Notes under the pieces: model-generated
Databases searched by the model: none
Told to the model about the DNA's origin: nothing
Seen by the model: only the letters and a program-made list of their open reading frames with translations
Shown here: in pieces, positions 16,346 to 27,351 of the stretch
How positions within the stretch are numbered: the first letter of the stretch is position 1
How the letters are laid out: each line of letters begins with the position of its first letter
Program-made: the position numbers and the translations under genes
Source: Antarctobacter sediminis
GTDB taxonomy: Bacteria; Pseudomonadota; Alphaproteobacteria; Rhodobacterales; Rhodobacteraceae
Assembly: GCF_019218285.1 (NCBI RefSeq)
Contig: NZ_JAHUZG010000003.1
Span: forward strand, 796,314-860,313
Direction: 5' to 3'
Length of the DNA: 64,000 nt

Positions 16346-19271
16346 GGGCAAGGGGCGCGTCGACCGCGCGCAGCCGCTGGATTTCACCTTTGATGGCAAG
16401 GCCTATACCGGTTTTGCGGGGGATACGCTGGCCTCGGCGCTATTGGCGGCGGACGTGCGGTTGATGGGGCGCAGTTTCAAGTATCACCGTCCGCGCGGAC
16501 CTTTGACCGCCGGGTCCGAGGAGCCCAACGCGCTTGTGACGGTACGCACTGGCGCGCGGTCCGATCCGAATACCCGTGCGACGGTTCAGGAACTGTATCA
16601 GGGACTGGAAGCGAGCAGCCAGAACCGCTTTCCCTCGTTGGATTTCGACCTGCTGGGGGTGAACAACCTTGCGGCGCCTTTTTTTGGCGCGGGGTTCTAT
16701 TACAAGACTTTCATGTGGCCCAAGAGCTTTTGGGAAAAGCTGTACGAGCCGATGATCCGCCGCGCCGCCGGATTGGGGGCGCTGTCCGGCGAGGCCAGTC
16801 CCGAGCGCTTTGAAAAGGCCTATGCCTTTTGCGATGTGCTGGTGATCGGCGGCGGGCCTGCCGGATTGATGGCGGCGTTGACGGCGGCCCGGACCGGGGC
16901 GCAGGTGATCCTTGCCACCGAAGATTGCTGTTTCGGCGGGCGTTTGCAGGGCGAGGATGAAACCGTCGACGGTGATCCGGGGTGTAGCTGGGCGACCGGG
17001 CTGGCGGCGGAGATGGCAACGATGGAAAACGTGCGCCTGATGCCGCGCACCACGATCACCGGCGCATATGACGGGGGCACCTTTGGCGCTCTGGAGCGGG
17101 TGACGCAGCATCTTGCCGATCCCGGCGATGCGCCGGTCGAATGTTTCTGGCGGATCGTGGCCAAGCGCGCCGTGCTTTGCGCCGGGGCGCTGGAGCGGCA
17201 TATTGCCTTCCGCGACAACGACCGGCCCGGCGTCATGATGGCGGGGGCGCTGCGCAAGTACCTGAACCGCTGGGGCGTGGTGCCGGGACAGCGGGTCGCG
17301 GTCTTTGGCAACAATGACGACGCTCACCGGACGGCGCGGGACCTGCATCTGGCGGGCGTGGATGTGGTGGCTCTGGTGGACAGCCGGCATGACGCCGAAA
17401 ACCGCGCTGGCGACGTGCCGTTCTATCCCGGTTGGCAGGTGGCGCGGGCGCATGGGGCCAAGGGGCTGGAGGCCATTGACCTGATCGGACCGCAGGGGGC
17501 GATCAAGCGGTTGCAGGCCGAGGCGCTGGGCGTTTCGGGCGGGTGGAATCCTTCGGTCCATTTGACCTGTCACCTGAACGGGCGTCCGGAATGGGATGAC
17601 CGCATCGCAGCGTTTGTGCCTCGTGACGGGGCGGTTCCCGGAATGAGCGTGGCGGGGGCCGCGCGCGGGACATTCTCGACCGCTGGCTGTCTGCGCGAGG
17701 GGGCCGAGGCGGGCCGGGACGCGGCAGAGGCCCTTGGCTATCGTGGCGAGATGCCGGTGATCCCCGAGGCCAGCGACGAGCCCTATCGCATCCGCAGGCT
17801 TTGGGCGGTGCCGGGCAAGGGCCGTGCATGGCTGGATTTTCAGAACGACGTGACCGTCAAGGATGTCAAGCAGGCCGCGGTCGAGAATTACCGCAGCGTC
17901 GAGCATATGAAACGCTACACGACGCAGGGCATGGCCACCGATCAGGGCAAAAGTTCAAATGTTTCGGCGCTGGCAATCCTTGCCGATGCCACCGGGCGTG
18001 ACATTCCGGAAACCGGCACCACCACCTTTCGGCCGCCCTATGTGCCCGTGTCGATTGCCGCCATGGGGGCAGGCGGAGAAGGCAAGGGGTTTGCGCCCGA
18101 ACGTTTTACAACGTCCCATGCGGGCAGCGTCGCGCGGGGCGCTCCGATGATCGAGGCGGGGCTGTGGTATCGCCCGTCTTATTTCCCGCAGCCGGGTGAG
18201 ACCACGTGGCGCGAGTCCTGTGATCGCGAAGTGAAGATGGTGCGGGAGAGCGTCGGCATCTGCGATGTCTCGACCCTTGGCAAGATCGAGCTTCAGGGCC
18301 GCGACGTAGGTGCCTTTCTTGATTTCGTCTATACAAACACATTCTCGACGCTGAAACCGGGGCGGGTGCGTTATGGTCTGATGCTGCGCGAGGACGGGCA
18401 CGTCATGGACGATGGCACGACCGCGCGGCTGTCGGAGAACCGTTGGGTGATGACCACTACAACCGCCGGGGCCGGGCAGGTGATGAAACACCTTGACTGG
18501 GTTCGCCAGGCCTATTGCCCGGAGGTGGACGTGCGGTTCATTTCCGTGACCGAACAATGGGCGCAATTCGCCGTGGCCGGACCAAAGTCGCGAGAGGTGT
18601 TGAACGCGCTGCTGGATGAACCGATCGACGACGGCAGCTTTCCGTTTATGCAATGCGGGCCGGTCAGAATTGGCGGTGTTGCGGCGCGGCTGTTCCGGAT
18701 CAGCTTTTCCGGGGAACATGCCTATGAGATCGCTGTCCCCGCGCGCTATGGTGCCAGCCTTTTCGAGGTGTTGCTGGGCCGGGCCGAGGCCATGGGCGGC
18801 GGTCCCTACGGGATGGAGGCGCTGAATGTCCTGCGGATCGAAAAAGGGCATATCACCCATGCCGAGATCCATGGCCGCACAACCGCGTTCGACATCGGTT
18901 TTGCCCGGATGGTCTCGGCCAAGAAAGACTGTATCGGCAAGGCTTTGGCGGCGCGGCCCGGGCTGGTTGACGCGGACCGTGAACAACTGGTCGGGCTGAA
19001 GCCTGTCACCGTGGGGCAGGAACTGACCGCTGGTGCGCATCTCTTCGACAAGGGGGCAGAGCCGGTTCGGGTCAACGATCAGGGCTATATCACCTCGGTC
19101 GGATTTTCGCCAACGCTGGGGACATGGCTGGGCCTTGGGTTCTTGCGAAACGGACGGGCGCGGATCGGCGAAGAGGTGCGGATCGTCGATCACCTGCGCG
19201 GGGTCGACCTGACCTGCCTTGTGACCGATCCGGTGGCCTTCGACACGGATGGAGGACGGTTGCGTGGTTGA
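16335..19271 (+). CDS. soxA: Sarcosine oxidase alpha subunit
   Basis: A 978-aa subunit binding NAD and tetrahydrofolate. The N-terminal 2Fe-2S-fold-like region includes FKYHRPRGPLTAGSEEPNAL. A nucleotide-binding region follows with VLVIGGGPAGLMAAL near residue 170. The C-terminal third is an aminomethyltransferase (GcvT-like) domain, including FSGEHAYEIAVP. The ATG at 16335 lies inside the delta gene and gives the family's usual N-terminus (MRIEGKGRVD). Length and domain order are normal. It overlaps the gamma gene by 8 bases. The name should not be confused with the cytochrome SoxA at 42408. Confidence 0.95.
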   Translation: MRIEGKGRVDRAQPLDFTFDGKAYTGFAGDTLASALLAADVRLMGRSFKYHRPRGPLTAGSEEPNALVTVRTGARSDPNTRATVQELYQGLEASSQNRFPSLDFDLLGVNNLAAPFFGAGFYYKTFMWPKSFWEKLYEPMIRRAAGLGALSGEASPERFEKAYAFCDVLVIGGGPAGLMAALTAARTGAQVILATEDCCFGGRLQGEDETVDGDPGCSWATGLAAEMATMENVRLMPRTTITGAYDGGTFGALERVTQHLADPGDAPVECFWRIVAKRAVLCAGALERHIAFRDNDRPGVMMAGALRKYLNRWGVVPGQRVAVFGNNDDAHRTARDLHLAGVDVVALVDSRHDAENRAGDVPFYPGWQVARAHGAKGLEAIDLIGPQGAIKRLQAEALGVSGGWNPSVHLTCHLNGRPEWDDRIAAFVPRDGAVPGMSVAGAARGTFSTAGCLREGAEAGRDAAEALGYRGEMPVIPEASDEPYRIRRLWAVPGKGRAWLDFQNDVTVKDVKQAAVENYRSVEHMKRYTTQGMATDQGKSSNVSALAILADATGRDIPETGTTTFRPPYVPVSIAAMGAGGEGKGFAPERFTTSHAGSVARGAPMIEAGLWYRPSYFPQPGETTWRESCDREVKMVRESVGICDVSTLGKIELQGRDVGAFLDFVYTNTFSTLKPGRVRYGLMLREDGHVMDDGTTARLSENRWVMTTTTAGAGQVMKHLDWVRQAYCPEVDVRFISVTEQWAQFAVAGPKSREVLNALLDEPIDDGSFPFMQCGPVRIGGVAARLFRISFSGEHAYEIAVPARYGASLFEVLLGRAEAMGGGPYGMEALNVLRIEKGHITHAEIHGRTTAFDIGFARMVSAKKDCIGKALAARPGLVDADREQLVGLKPVTVGQELTAGAHLFDKGAEPVRVNDQGYITSVGFSPTLGTWLGLGFLRNGRARIGEEVRIVDHLRGVDLTCLVTDPVAFDTDGGRLRG

Positions 19272-19815
19272 ACTGACGGCCTTGACGCCCTGTGAGGGGG
19301 TGTTGCCCGTTCGCAAGGGCAACGTGACGCTGAGCGAGGTGAACCCGGGGAGGATCACGGCCTTGATGCCGTACAAGGGCCGGCAGGCAGAGCTGTCAGA
19401 GGCTTTGCAGGCGGCCCATGGTGTCGGCTTTCCCTCGGCCGGTCGGCTGACCGGCGGGGGCGGGGCCACATGCCTGTGGACGGCGCGGGGGCAGGCCATG
19501 TTGCTGGGCCCGGAGCCAGATCCGTCGTTGCAGGATTTTGCCGCCGTGACCGAACAATCCGATGCATGGGCAGTTGTGCTGCTGGCGGGCGAGGATGCCG
19601 AAGCCGTTCTGGCGCGGCTGGTGCCCTTGGATCTGAGTGAGAGCGCCTTTCCCGAAGGTCATGCCGCGCGCACTTTGTGCCAGCACATGACCGTTTCGGT
19701 TTGCCGCGTACCCGAAGGGTTTCAGATCATGTGTTTCCGGTCGATGGCGCGGACTCTTGCGCATGAACTCTCCGAAGCCATGGCCTCGGTTGCCGCGCGG
19801 CAGGTGGCGGGCTAG
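19264..19815 (+). CDS. soxG: Sarcosine oxidase gamma subunit
   Basis: A 183-aa subunit starting at a GTG (MVELTALTPCEG), which lies eight bases after a GGAGG. An ATG five codons earlier would contain that site and is less likely. The sequence has the family pattern with GRITALMPYKG and a C-terminal CQHMTVSVCRV region. It closes the beta-delta-alpha-gamma operon. No folate-metabolism or glyA gene follows, unlike some bacterial sarcosine oxidase loci, so methylene-tetrahydrofolate must be used by enzymes encoded elsewhere. Confidence 0.9.
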   Translation: MVELTALTPCEGVLPVRKGNVTLSEVNPGRITALMPYKGRQAELSEALQAAHGVGFPSAGRLTGGGGATCLWTARGQAMLLGPEPDPSLQDFAAVTEQSDAWAVVLLAGEDAEAVLARLVPLDLSESAFPEGHAARTLCQHMTVSVCRVPEGFQIMCFRSMARTLAHELSEAMASVAARQVAG

Positions 19816-19847
19816 AACCCACCTCAGTCTGCTATTGAGGAGCCACC

Positions 19848-20123
19848 ATGCGAGTCTTGGGTTTCATTGCCGCGTTCGGAATTGCCGCCTCTGGCGCCAT
19901 GGCGCAGGACGTGGATAAGTGCGAACAGACGGAAACCTGGTTCAACATGGCCGCGCAAGCCCGGCTGGACGGTGACAACAAGAACAAGGTCCGCCGCACC
20001 ATGGCCAAGGAAATGGGCAAGGACGCGGCCGGGCAACTGGTCGATTTCATCTTTCTCGTGCCCGAAGCGCAACTGACCCCGGAACTGGGCAAGGCCGCCC
20101 GCGCCCAGTGCGAGGCGCTCTGA
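19848..20123 (+). CDS. Small secreted protein of unknown function
   Basis: A 91-aa protein with a clear signal peptide (MRVLGFIAAFGIAASGAMAQ, cleavage after AMA). The mature domain is about 71 aa, largely helical, highly charged, with only two cysteines: one near its start (DKCEQ) and one near its end (AQCEAL). These could form a disulfide closing the domain. AGGAGCC precedes the ATG. It sits between the sarcosine oxidase operon and dnaG on the same strand. I do not recognise the family. Confidence 0.65.
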   Translation: MRVLGFIAAFGIAASGAMAQDVDKCEQTETWFNMAAQARLDGDNKNKVRRTMAKEMGKDAAGQLVDFIFLVPEAQLTPELGKAARAQCEAL

Positions 20124-20167
20124 GCAGGGGTCTTGCCTCGGGGCCGCGCTGAGCGATATTGAGGGGC

Positions 20168-22147
20168 ATGAGCCTCCCCCCCGGATTCCTTGATGAGTTG
20201 CGAAACCGCACCAGCCTGTCGCAGGTGGTGGGGCGCAAAGTTCTGTGGGACAACCGCAAGTCCAACCAAGGCAAGGGCGATCTTTGGGCGCCATGCCCCT
20301 TTCACCATGAAAAAACCGCGTCTTTTCATGTGGATGACCGCAAGGGCTATTACTATTGCTTTGGCTGTCACGCCAAGGGCGACGCAATTTCCTTTGTCCG
20401 TGAGACAGAGAACGTCAGCTTTATGGAAGCCATCGAGATTCTCGCACAGGAAGCGGGAATGGAGGTGCCCAAGCAGGATCCGCGTGCTCAGGAAAAGGCG
20501 GATCGACGGACACAACTGTCAGAGGTGATGGAACAGGCGGTGGGGTTCTTCCGTCTGCAACTCAAGACCGGGGCAGGGGCCGAGGCGCGGGCCTATCTGG
20601 CGCGCCGTGGTCTGGACGGGGCGGCGCTGGAACGTTGGGAGATCGGGTTTGCGCCGCCGGGGTGGGAGAACCTGCGCGAGGCGCTGACCGGGCGCGGCAT
20701 CGAGATGGACCTGCTGCTGGGGGCCGGACTGGTGCGCGCCTCGGACAAGGGACGTGCGCCATATGATGTGTTTCGCAACCGGATCATGTTCCCGATCCGG
20801 GACGGTCGTGGCCGGGCCATCGCCTTTGGCGGTCGGGCGATGGACCCGAATGACAATGCCAAATATCTGAACTCGCCCGAAACGGAACTGTTCGACAAGT
20901 CCCGCAACCTGTTCAACCTCAAGCCCGCGCGCGAGGCGACCGGCCGGGGACAAAGGCTGATCGTGGGCGAAGGCTATATGGACGTGATCGCCCTGTCCGA
21001 GGCGGGTTTTGCCGCCGCTGTCGCGCCCCTTGGCACGGCGGTGACAGAACCGCAGTTGCAGATGATGTGGCGGATCTCGGATGAGCCGGTCTTTGCGCTG
21101 GATGGGGACAAGGCCGGTTTGAACGCTGCCTATCGCGTAATCGATCTGGCCCTGCCGCTGTTGGAGGCCGGCAAGGGCGTGCGATTTGCCATCATGCCTG
21201 AAGGCAAGGACCCGGATGACCTGCTGCGGGCCGAAGGGCCGGAGGCCGTCAAACAGGTGTTGGATAACGCGCTGCCCATGGTGCAACTGCTGTGGCGGCA
21301 GGAAACCGACGGGCTTGTGCTGGACAGTCCCGAACGGCGGGCGGCGCTGGACAAGGCTTTGCGCAGCCGCATCGCCAAAATCCAAGATCCCAGCCTGCGC
21401 CATCACTATGGCGAGGCGCTGAAAGAACTGCGTTATGAGGCGTTCCGTTCGTCGCGGCCTCAGCGCCCCAGGCCGGGCGGCGGATTCCAGGGAGCGGGTG
21501 GTTTTCAGCGGGGCAAGTTCCGGCCGGGTACTGCGCCTGCGGTGCCGACCCCGGGGGCCAAGTCGTCGCTGCTGGCCTCCGCCGGGGAGGATGCCGAGCA
21601 ACGCCTGCGGCAAGAGGTGATCCTTGCGGCGGTGCTGTCAGCCCCGCAAATCGCAGAAGAATTCGAGGCGCAGCTGGAAGACATGGCCTGTAGCGACGAT
21701 GAACTGTCCCTGCTGCGCGATGCAATCCTGCGCGGGATCGGCGATGCGGACAGGGTGCTGCGCGAAGTCGAGGCGAGCCTTGGTCCCGGAGCCCTTGAAA
21801 ACCTTCGGTCCGGACGCCATGTGGCGGTGGTGCCCTGTATCCGAACCCCTGGAAACGCCGAGCTCGCGCGTATGACGGTGGCCGAGGAACTGGCCAAGCT
21901 GGCAGCCAAGGATGGCTGGCAGGCGGAACTGAAGGAAGCCGAAGAAGATCTGGAAGCGCGGGCTGACGAGGCGTTGACCTGGCGACTGGCAGAGGCCGCG
22001 CGGGTTCGGGCGCAGGCGGGCCGCCGCCGTGATGAGGATGACGCCGAATATGACGTTGGCCCGAACGGCGCGCCGATCGACCGGGAGGAACGCAACGCGT
22101 TCGATTCGCTTCTGTCGCAGATTCGCTTTGAGAAAGGCCGAAAATAA
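20168..22147 (+). CDS. dnaG: DNA primase
   Basis: A 659-aa primase making RNA primers for replication. The N-terminal CHC2 zinc finger is visible as CPFHHEK ... CFGCHAKGD near residues 42-70. The catalytic core follows (GRAIAFGGRAMDP; the Toprim VGEGYMDVIALSEAGF; acidic ALDGDKAGL). The C-terminal third contains a Gly/Arg/Phe-rich linker around residues 435-460 and then the helicase-interaction domain. ATG at 20168 follows TTGAGGGGC; an in-frame TTG at 20159 is less likely. It precedes rpoD, the conserved order of the macromolecular synthesis operon, with 124 bases between them. Confidence 0.96.
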   Translation: MSLPPGFLDELRNRTSLSQVVGRKVLWDNRKSNQGKGDLWAPCPFHHEKTASFHVDDRKGYYYCFGCHAKGDAISFVRETENVSFMEAIEILAQEAGMEVPKQDPRAQEKADRRTQLSEVMEQAVGFFRLQLKTGAGAEARAYLARRGLDGAALERWEIGFAPPGWENLREALTGRGIEMDLLLGAGLVRASDKGRAPYDVFRNRIMFPIRDGRGRAIAFGGRAMDPNDNAKYLNSPETELFDKSRNLFNLKPAREATGRGQRLIVGEGYMDVIALSEAGFAAAVAPLGTAVTEPQLQMMWRISDEPVFALDGDKAGLNAAYRVIDLALPLLEAGKGVRFAIMPEGKDPDDLLRAEGPEAVKQVLDNALPMVQLLWRQETDGLVLDSPERRAALDKALRSRIAKIQDPSLRHHYGEALKELRYEAFRSSRPQRPRPGGGFQGAGGFQRGKFRPGTAPAVPTPGAKSSLLASAGEDAEQRLRQEVILAAVLSAPQIAEEFEAQLEDMACSDDELSLLRDAILRGIGDADRVLREVEASLGPGALENLRSGRHVAVVPCIRTPGNAELARMTVAEELAKLAAKDGWQAELKEAEEDLEARADEALTWRLAEAARVRAQAGRRRDEDDAEYDVGPNGAPIDREERNAFDSLLSQIRFEKGRK

Positions 22148-22271
22148 TCGGCGAATTGGTGACGAACTGGTAAAGAAACAAGGTTAGACGGGTGTGCGAA
22201 TCGCCGAATCACGCTATTGAGTCGTTTCAGCGAATCGCTCCCGTTTCCGAGCCCCCCATCAGGAGAGCCGC

Positions 22272-24257
<1,986 letters not shown>

Positions 24258-24283
24258 GACGCCGCAGAAACGGCCAGGAAATC

Positions 24284-24318
24284 AAAAAAGGCACCGCGAT
24301 ATGCGGTGCCTTTTTCTT
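24284..24318 (+). terminator. rpoD terminator
   Basis: A GGCACCGC/GCGGTGCC stem (24290-24297 with 24303-24310) has a GATAT loop. It is preceded by a run of A and followed by TTTTTCTTT. The flanking A and T tracts make it usable from both strands. Confidence 0.92.
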
Positions 24319-24352
24319 TGTCCAAGGTTCAGGGCGCGGAGTGGTCGCGCCC

Positions 24353-24781
24353 TCAGATTTCGGCGCGAAGCTCACGCCGCGCTGCCGGGGCCGTTTGCGG
24401 TTGACGATTGGCAAACCGTGGTTGGCGCCGGACGCGGGGGGCTTTGTCCGAATGGTCAAGTTGTTGCGCTGTGAGCGCGGGTTCCGCGGGGAAACGCACA
24501 ATGGCTGCGATGTTGGCGGCTCTGGCTTCGGCCAAATCCGTGCTCTCTGGGCGTTTGGCGTGATCGGGTTTGTCCTGATTTGCCAGTTTTGCCGCGGGTA
24601 GCGGCGGAACAAGGCCCGCCGCCATGGTCACAAACAGACACAGGGAGCCAAAAACGACGCTGCCCCAGAACACAAACGGTGTCTGCCAGAAAGGTTTGGT
24701 ATGGTAACAGGAACCGCAATGGTCATGTGCCACGCGCATCTTGTGACCGCAGGAACTGCAGTGGAAGAAACGTAGGGTCAT
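24353..24781 (-). CDS. Zinc-ribbon membrane protein of unknown function
   Basis: A 142-aa protein. The first 30 residues hold two CxxC pairs (CSSCGHK and CGSCY), a likely zinc ribbon. A single transmembrane helix follows (FVFWGSVVFGSLCLFVTMAAG), then a basic, proline-rich tail of about 75 residues. The ribbon is at the very N-terminus, so it probably faces the cytoplasm. The tail looks unstructured. The start ATG has a leader rich in purines only in part. It is convergent with rpoD and shares the terminator region. Function unknown. Confidence 0.55.
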   Translation of the reverse strand: MTLRFFHCSSCGHKMRVAHDHCGSCYHTKPFWQTPFVFWGSVVFGSLCLFVTMAAGLVPPLPAAKLANQDKPDHAKRPESTDLAEARAANIAAIVRFPAEPALTAQQLDHSDKAPRVRRQPRFANRQPQTAPAARRELRAEI

Positions 24782-25055
24782 GTACTGCCGGGATGCTTGT
24801 GCACCCGCCTCCGTATTGTTTTTTTTATGTCCCTCGGGGGGTGGAGGCAGAGTAGCGAAGCGAGGGCCCTGTGTTAATCCTCGTGGGGGGACCCTATCCT
24901 ATCGAACAGGCCGTTGGTGTGTCCTGTGCAACACGGTTTTCGCCAGTTGCGAGTGAAATCTTATCTGTTTGAGTCCCGTGAGATAGCTGGCGAACTTCAT
25001 GTGCCCTGTTGCGGGATCGCCTCTCCTGCTGGACGGTTTTGCAACAGCACGGAAA
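24782..25055. other. Gene-poor gap with a long inverted repeat
   Basis: No convincing gene lies in this stretch. It contains a run of eight T near 24820 and an inverted repeat TTCGCCAG (24939-24946) with CTGGCGAA (24987-24994). Inside that repeat is a second stem, TATCT/AGATA, enclosing a loop that reads GTTTGAGTCCCG. The loop resembles a tRNA T-arm, but the rest of a cloverleaf is not present. Composition is more AT-rich than the neighbours. Confidence 0.35.
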
Positions 25056-25082
25056 CCGTGGCCGGGGCCTGCCCGGCCACGG
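25052..25082 (-). terminator. Terminator of the dienelactone-hydrolase-family gene
   Basis: A perfect 11-base stem CCGTGGCCGGG (25056-25066) pairs with CCCGGCCACGG (25072-25082) around a five-base loop. Read on the minus strand it is followed by TTTCC. It begins eight bases beyond the stop codon at 25090. Confidence 0.75.
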
Positions 25083-25089
25083 CGGGCCC

Positions 25090-25995
25090 CTACTTCAGAT
25101 GTTCGTTGAAAAAGGCGATCGTCCGTTCCCATGCCAGTTCGGCGGCAGCCTCGTCGTAGCGCGGGGTCGAGTCATTGTGAAACCCGTGGTTCACGCCGGG
25201 GTAGATATATGCGGTGTAGGTCTTGCCATGCTCCTTGAGCGCGGCCTCGTAGGCGGGCCAGCCTTCGTTGATGCGGCTGTCCAGTTCGGCATATTGCAGC
25301 AGCAAGGGTGCCTGAATGCGCGGCACGTCCTCGGCGCTGGCCTGACGGCCGTAGAAGGGAACCGAGGCACCCAGTTCCGGATAGGCCACGGCCAGCGCGT
25401 TGCAGACACCGCCGCCATAACAGAAACCGACGCAGCCGACTTTGCCCGTGGTGTCGTCGTGCCCGGCGAGGAACTCATAGGCGGCGAAAAAGTCGTTCAT
25501 CAGTTTTTCGCCGTCGACGGTGCGTTGCAGATCGCGGCCGGCGGCGTCGTTGCCGGGGTAGCCTCCGACGCTGGACAAACCGTCCGGCGCCAGCGCGATA
25601 AAGCCCGCCTTGGCTACACGGCGCGCCACGTCTTCGATATAGGGGTTCAGCCCGCGGTTCTCATGCACCACGACGACCGCCGGAAGCGGTCCCGTGGCAT
25701 TGGCCGGCTTGACCAGGTATCCGCGCACGGACCCATGCCCGTTGGGCGAAGGATATTCGATATATTCCGGGATGATGTCGGGGTCGGTAAAGTCGACCTG
25801 ATGGGCCAGCGCGTAATCGGGCGACAGCATGTTCAAAAGCGCGGCGGCGGTCAGCCCCCCGACGGCGAATTTACCCGCCCGGTCGAGGAACTCGCGCTTG
25901 GTGATCCGCCCGTGGGCATAATAGTCGTAAAGGTCCAATAGTTCCTGGTCAAAATCGGCGGCCGTCATGCGGCGCGGCGGAGTCTGGTCGTTCAT
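25090..25995 (-). CDS. Dienelactone hydrolase family protein
   Basis: A 301-aa alpha/beta hydrolase. A hydrophobic stretch near residues 40-65 ([23 protein letters not shown]) may be an export signal or membrane anchor. It follows a [10 protein letters not shown] sequence that resembles a Tat signal but lacks the twin arginine. The catalytic nucleophile cysteine is in GFCYGGG, and the histidine is in GVNHGFHND near the C-terminus. YghX-like members of this family have unknown physiological substrates. I start at the ATG at 25995 because longer frames run into non-coding leader. It is divergent from the YjbQ-family gene. Confidence 0.85.
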   Translation of the reverse strand: MNDQTPPRRMTAADFDQELLDLYDYYAHGRITKREFLDRAGKFAVGGLTAAALLNMLSPDYALAHQVDFTDPDIIPEYIEYPSPNGHGSVRGYLVKPANATGPLPAVVVVHENRGLNPYIEDVARRVAKAGFIALAPDGLSSVGGYPGNDAAGRDLQRTVDGEKLMNDFFAAYEFLAGHDDTTGKVGCVGFCYGGGVCNALAVAYPELGASVPFYGRQASAEDVPRIQAPLLLQYAELDSRINEGWPAYEAALKEHGKTYTAYIYPGVNHGFHNDSTPRYDEAAAELAWERTIAFFNEHLK

Positions 25996-26086
25996 TGGAG
26001 GGCTCCCTGTGATCCGCGCCGGGCCGTTGCGGTTCCAACTGACGGATGCGATTACCCTAGTGCGAAATTTTCGGGAAAGATGCGTA

Positions 26087-26506
26087 ATGCAATCACGTTT
26101 CTGTGTTCGGACCTCGGGCCCGGGTTTGTATGAAATCACCGGTGACGCGGCCCGTTGGGTGGCCGGGGCCGGGCGGCCAGAGGGGCTGTGCACACTGTTT
26201 TTGCGCCATACCTCGGCCAGCCTGCTGATCCAGGAAAATGCCGATCCGGATGTGCGCCGCGATCTGGATGCGTTTTTCCGTCGGCTTGTGCCGCATGCGG
26301 ATGATCCCCGGATGGACTACCTGACACATCGTTGCGAAGGACCGGACGACATGCCCGCTCATATCAAGGCGGCGCTGTTGCCGGTCAGCCTTTCAATCCC
26401 GGTGGTGGACGGCCGGCTGGCCTTGGGAACCTGGCAGGGCATCTACCTGTTCGAGCATCGCGATACCCCGCATCACCGCGAAATCATTGCGCATTTGGGC
26501 GGGTGA
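26087..26506 (+). CDS. YjbQ family protein (secondary thiamine-phosphate synthase type)
   Basis: A 139-aa protein of the UPF0047/YjbQ family. Conserved patterns include [20 protein letters not shown] near residues 44-63, then [25 protein letters not shown], and the C-terminal [14 protein letters not shown]. Members can show weak thiamine-phosphate synthase activity in vitro; the true role is unsettled. The start is the ATG at 26087, preceded by GGGAAAG. The longer upstream frame lacks similarity. It is divergent from the dienelactone-hydrolase gene with 91 bases between starts. Confidence 0.88.
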   Translation: MQSRFCVRTSGPGLYEITGDAARWVAGAGRPEGLCTLFLRHTSASLLIQENADPDVRRDLDAFFRRLVPHADDPRMDYLTHRCEGPDDMPAHIKAALLPVSLSIPVVDGRLALGTWQGIYLFEHRDTPHHREIIAHLGG

Positions 26507-26595
26507 GGTATTCCGCCATTGTTCCTGCATGCGCCGCTGGTAGACTGTAGCGCATAACTGCCACGTTTTTTCAGACCACATCCGGGATTGAACTC

Positions 26596-27351
26596 ATGCA
26601 ACGCAAGACAAAAGGTCGGGCGCTTTTTGCCGTTTGCCTCCTGCTTGTCGCGGGCGGAGCCGGTGCCGTGATCGGCGTGCCCGAGTATCTGGCCCGCCAT
26701 GGTGCCGCCACGGCGGGTACCTGTCTGGAGGTCGAAAGCCGCGACCGCCTGTGCCGTTTTATCGGTGGGCCGCTTCAGATGTCCGGTGAACCCGTGTTCA
26801 TCGAGAATTATCACCACGCTTTCCTGCCGACCAAGGCCAAGATCGACTTTATCGATGCCAGCGGCGACAAGTGGACCGCGCCGCCGCAGACGCTGACCGA
26901 CGGGGCAACGATCCCGGTGATCTTTGCGCCGCTGATCGGGGACCGTCAAAGCCGCGAATACCTGATGGCCGCGGCCTTGCACGATGCCTATTGCGGTGTC
27001 GGGAACGAAACGCTGGAAACCTATCGCACCCGCACCTGGCGCGAGGTGCACCGCATGTTCTACGAGGCGCTGCTGGTCAATGGCACACCCGCCAAGAAGG
27101 CCAAGATCATGTACGCGGCGGTTTTCCTCGGCGGCCCTCGCTGGGACGAACCCGAAATGTCGCTGGCAGATGTGCCCGAGGCGAAGCTGTTGCAGGAAAT
27201 GGAATGGTGCCTCGAATGGATCGAACTTGCGGATCCTTCGCCAGATGAAATCGAACAATGGATGGAGGACCGGACGCAAATTCTGCTGTCGGGCGGCCCC
27301 CAGACCATGCCAGACTACCTCAAAGAGGCGAGCGACCCGAGGAAATTTTGA
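26596..27351 (+). CDS. Secreted or anchored DUF1353 protein
   Basis: A 251-aa protein with an N-terminal hydrophobic helix (ALFAVCLLLVAGGAGAVIGV). A DUF1353 domain follows, recognised by TDGATIPVIFAPLIG and the downstream AAALHDAYCG, about residues 97-135. DUF1353 is found in phage and bacterial proteins without a settled function; the conserved His and Asp suggest a metal or hydrolase site. The C-terminal 80 residues are acidic and helical. Its stop codon overlaps the start of the M20-type hydrolase as TTGA, so the two are probably cotranslated. Confidence 0.72.
   Translation: MQRKTKGRALFAVCLLLVAGGAGAVIGVPEYLARHGAATAGTCLEVESRDRLCRFIGGPLQMSGEPVFIENYHHAFLPTKAKIDFIDASGDKWTAPPQTLTDGATIPVIFAPLIGDRQSREYLMAAALHDAYCGVGNETLETYRTRTWREVHRMFYEALLVNGTPAKKAKIMYAAVFLGGPRWDEPEMSLADVPEAKLLQEMEWCLEWIELADPSPDEIEQWMEDRTQILLSGGPQTMPDYLKEASDPRKF

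Noticed and set aside
24937..24996. A tRNA gene suggested by the GTTTGAGTCCCG loop.
   Set aside because: Only one T-arm-like loop is present; the acceptor, D and anticodon arms cannot be folded.
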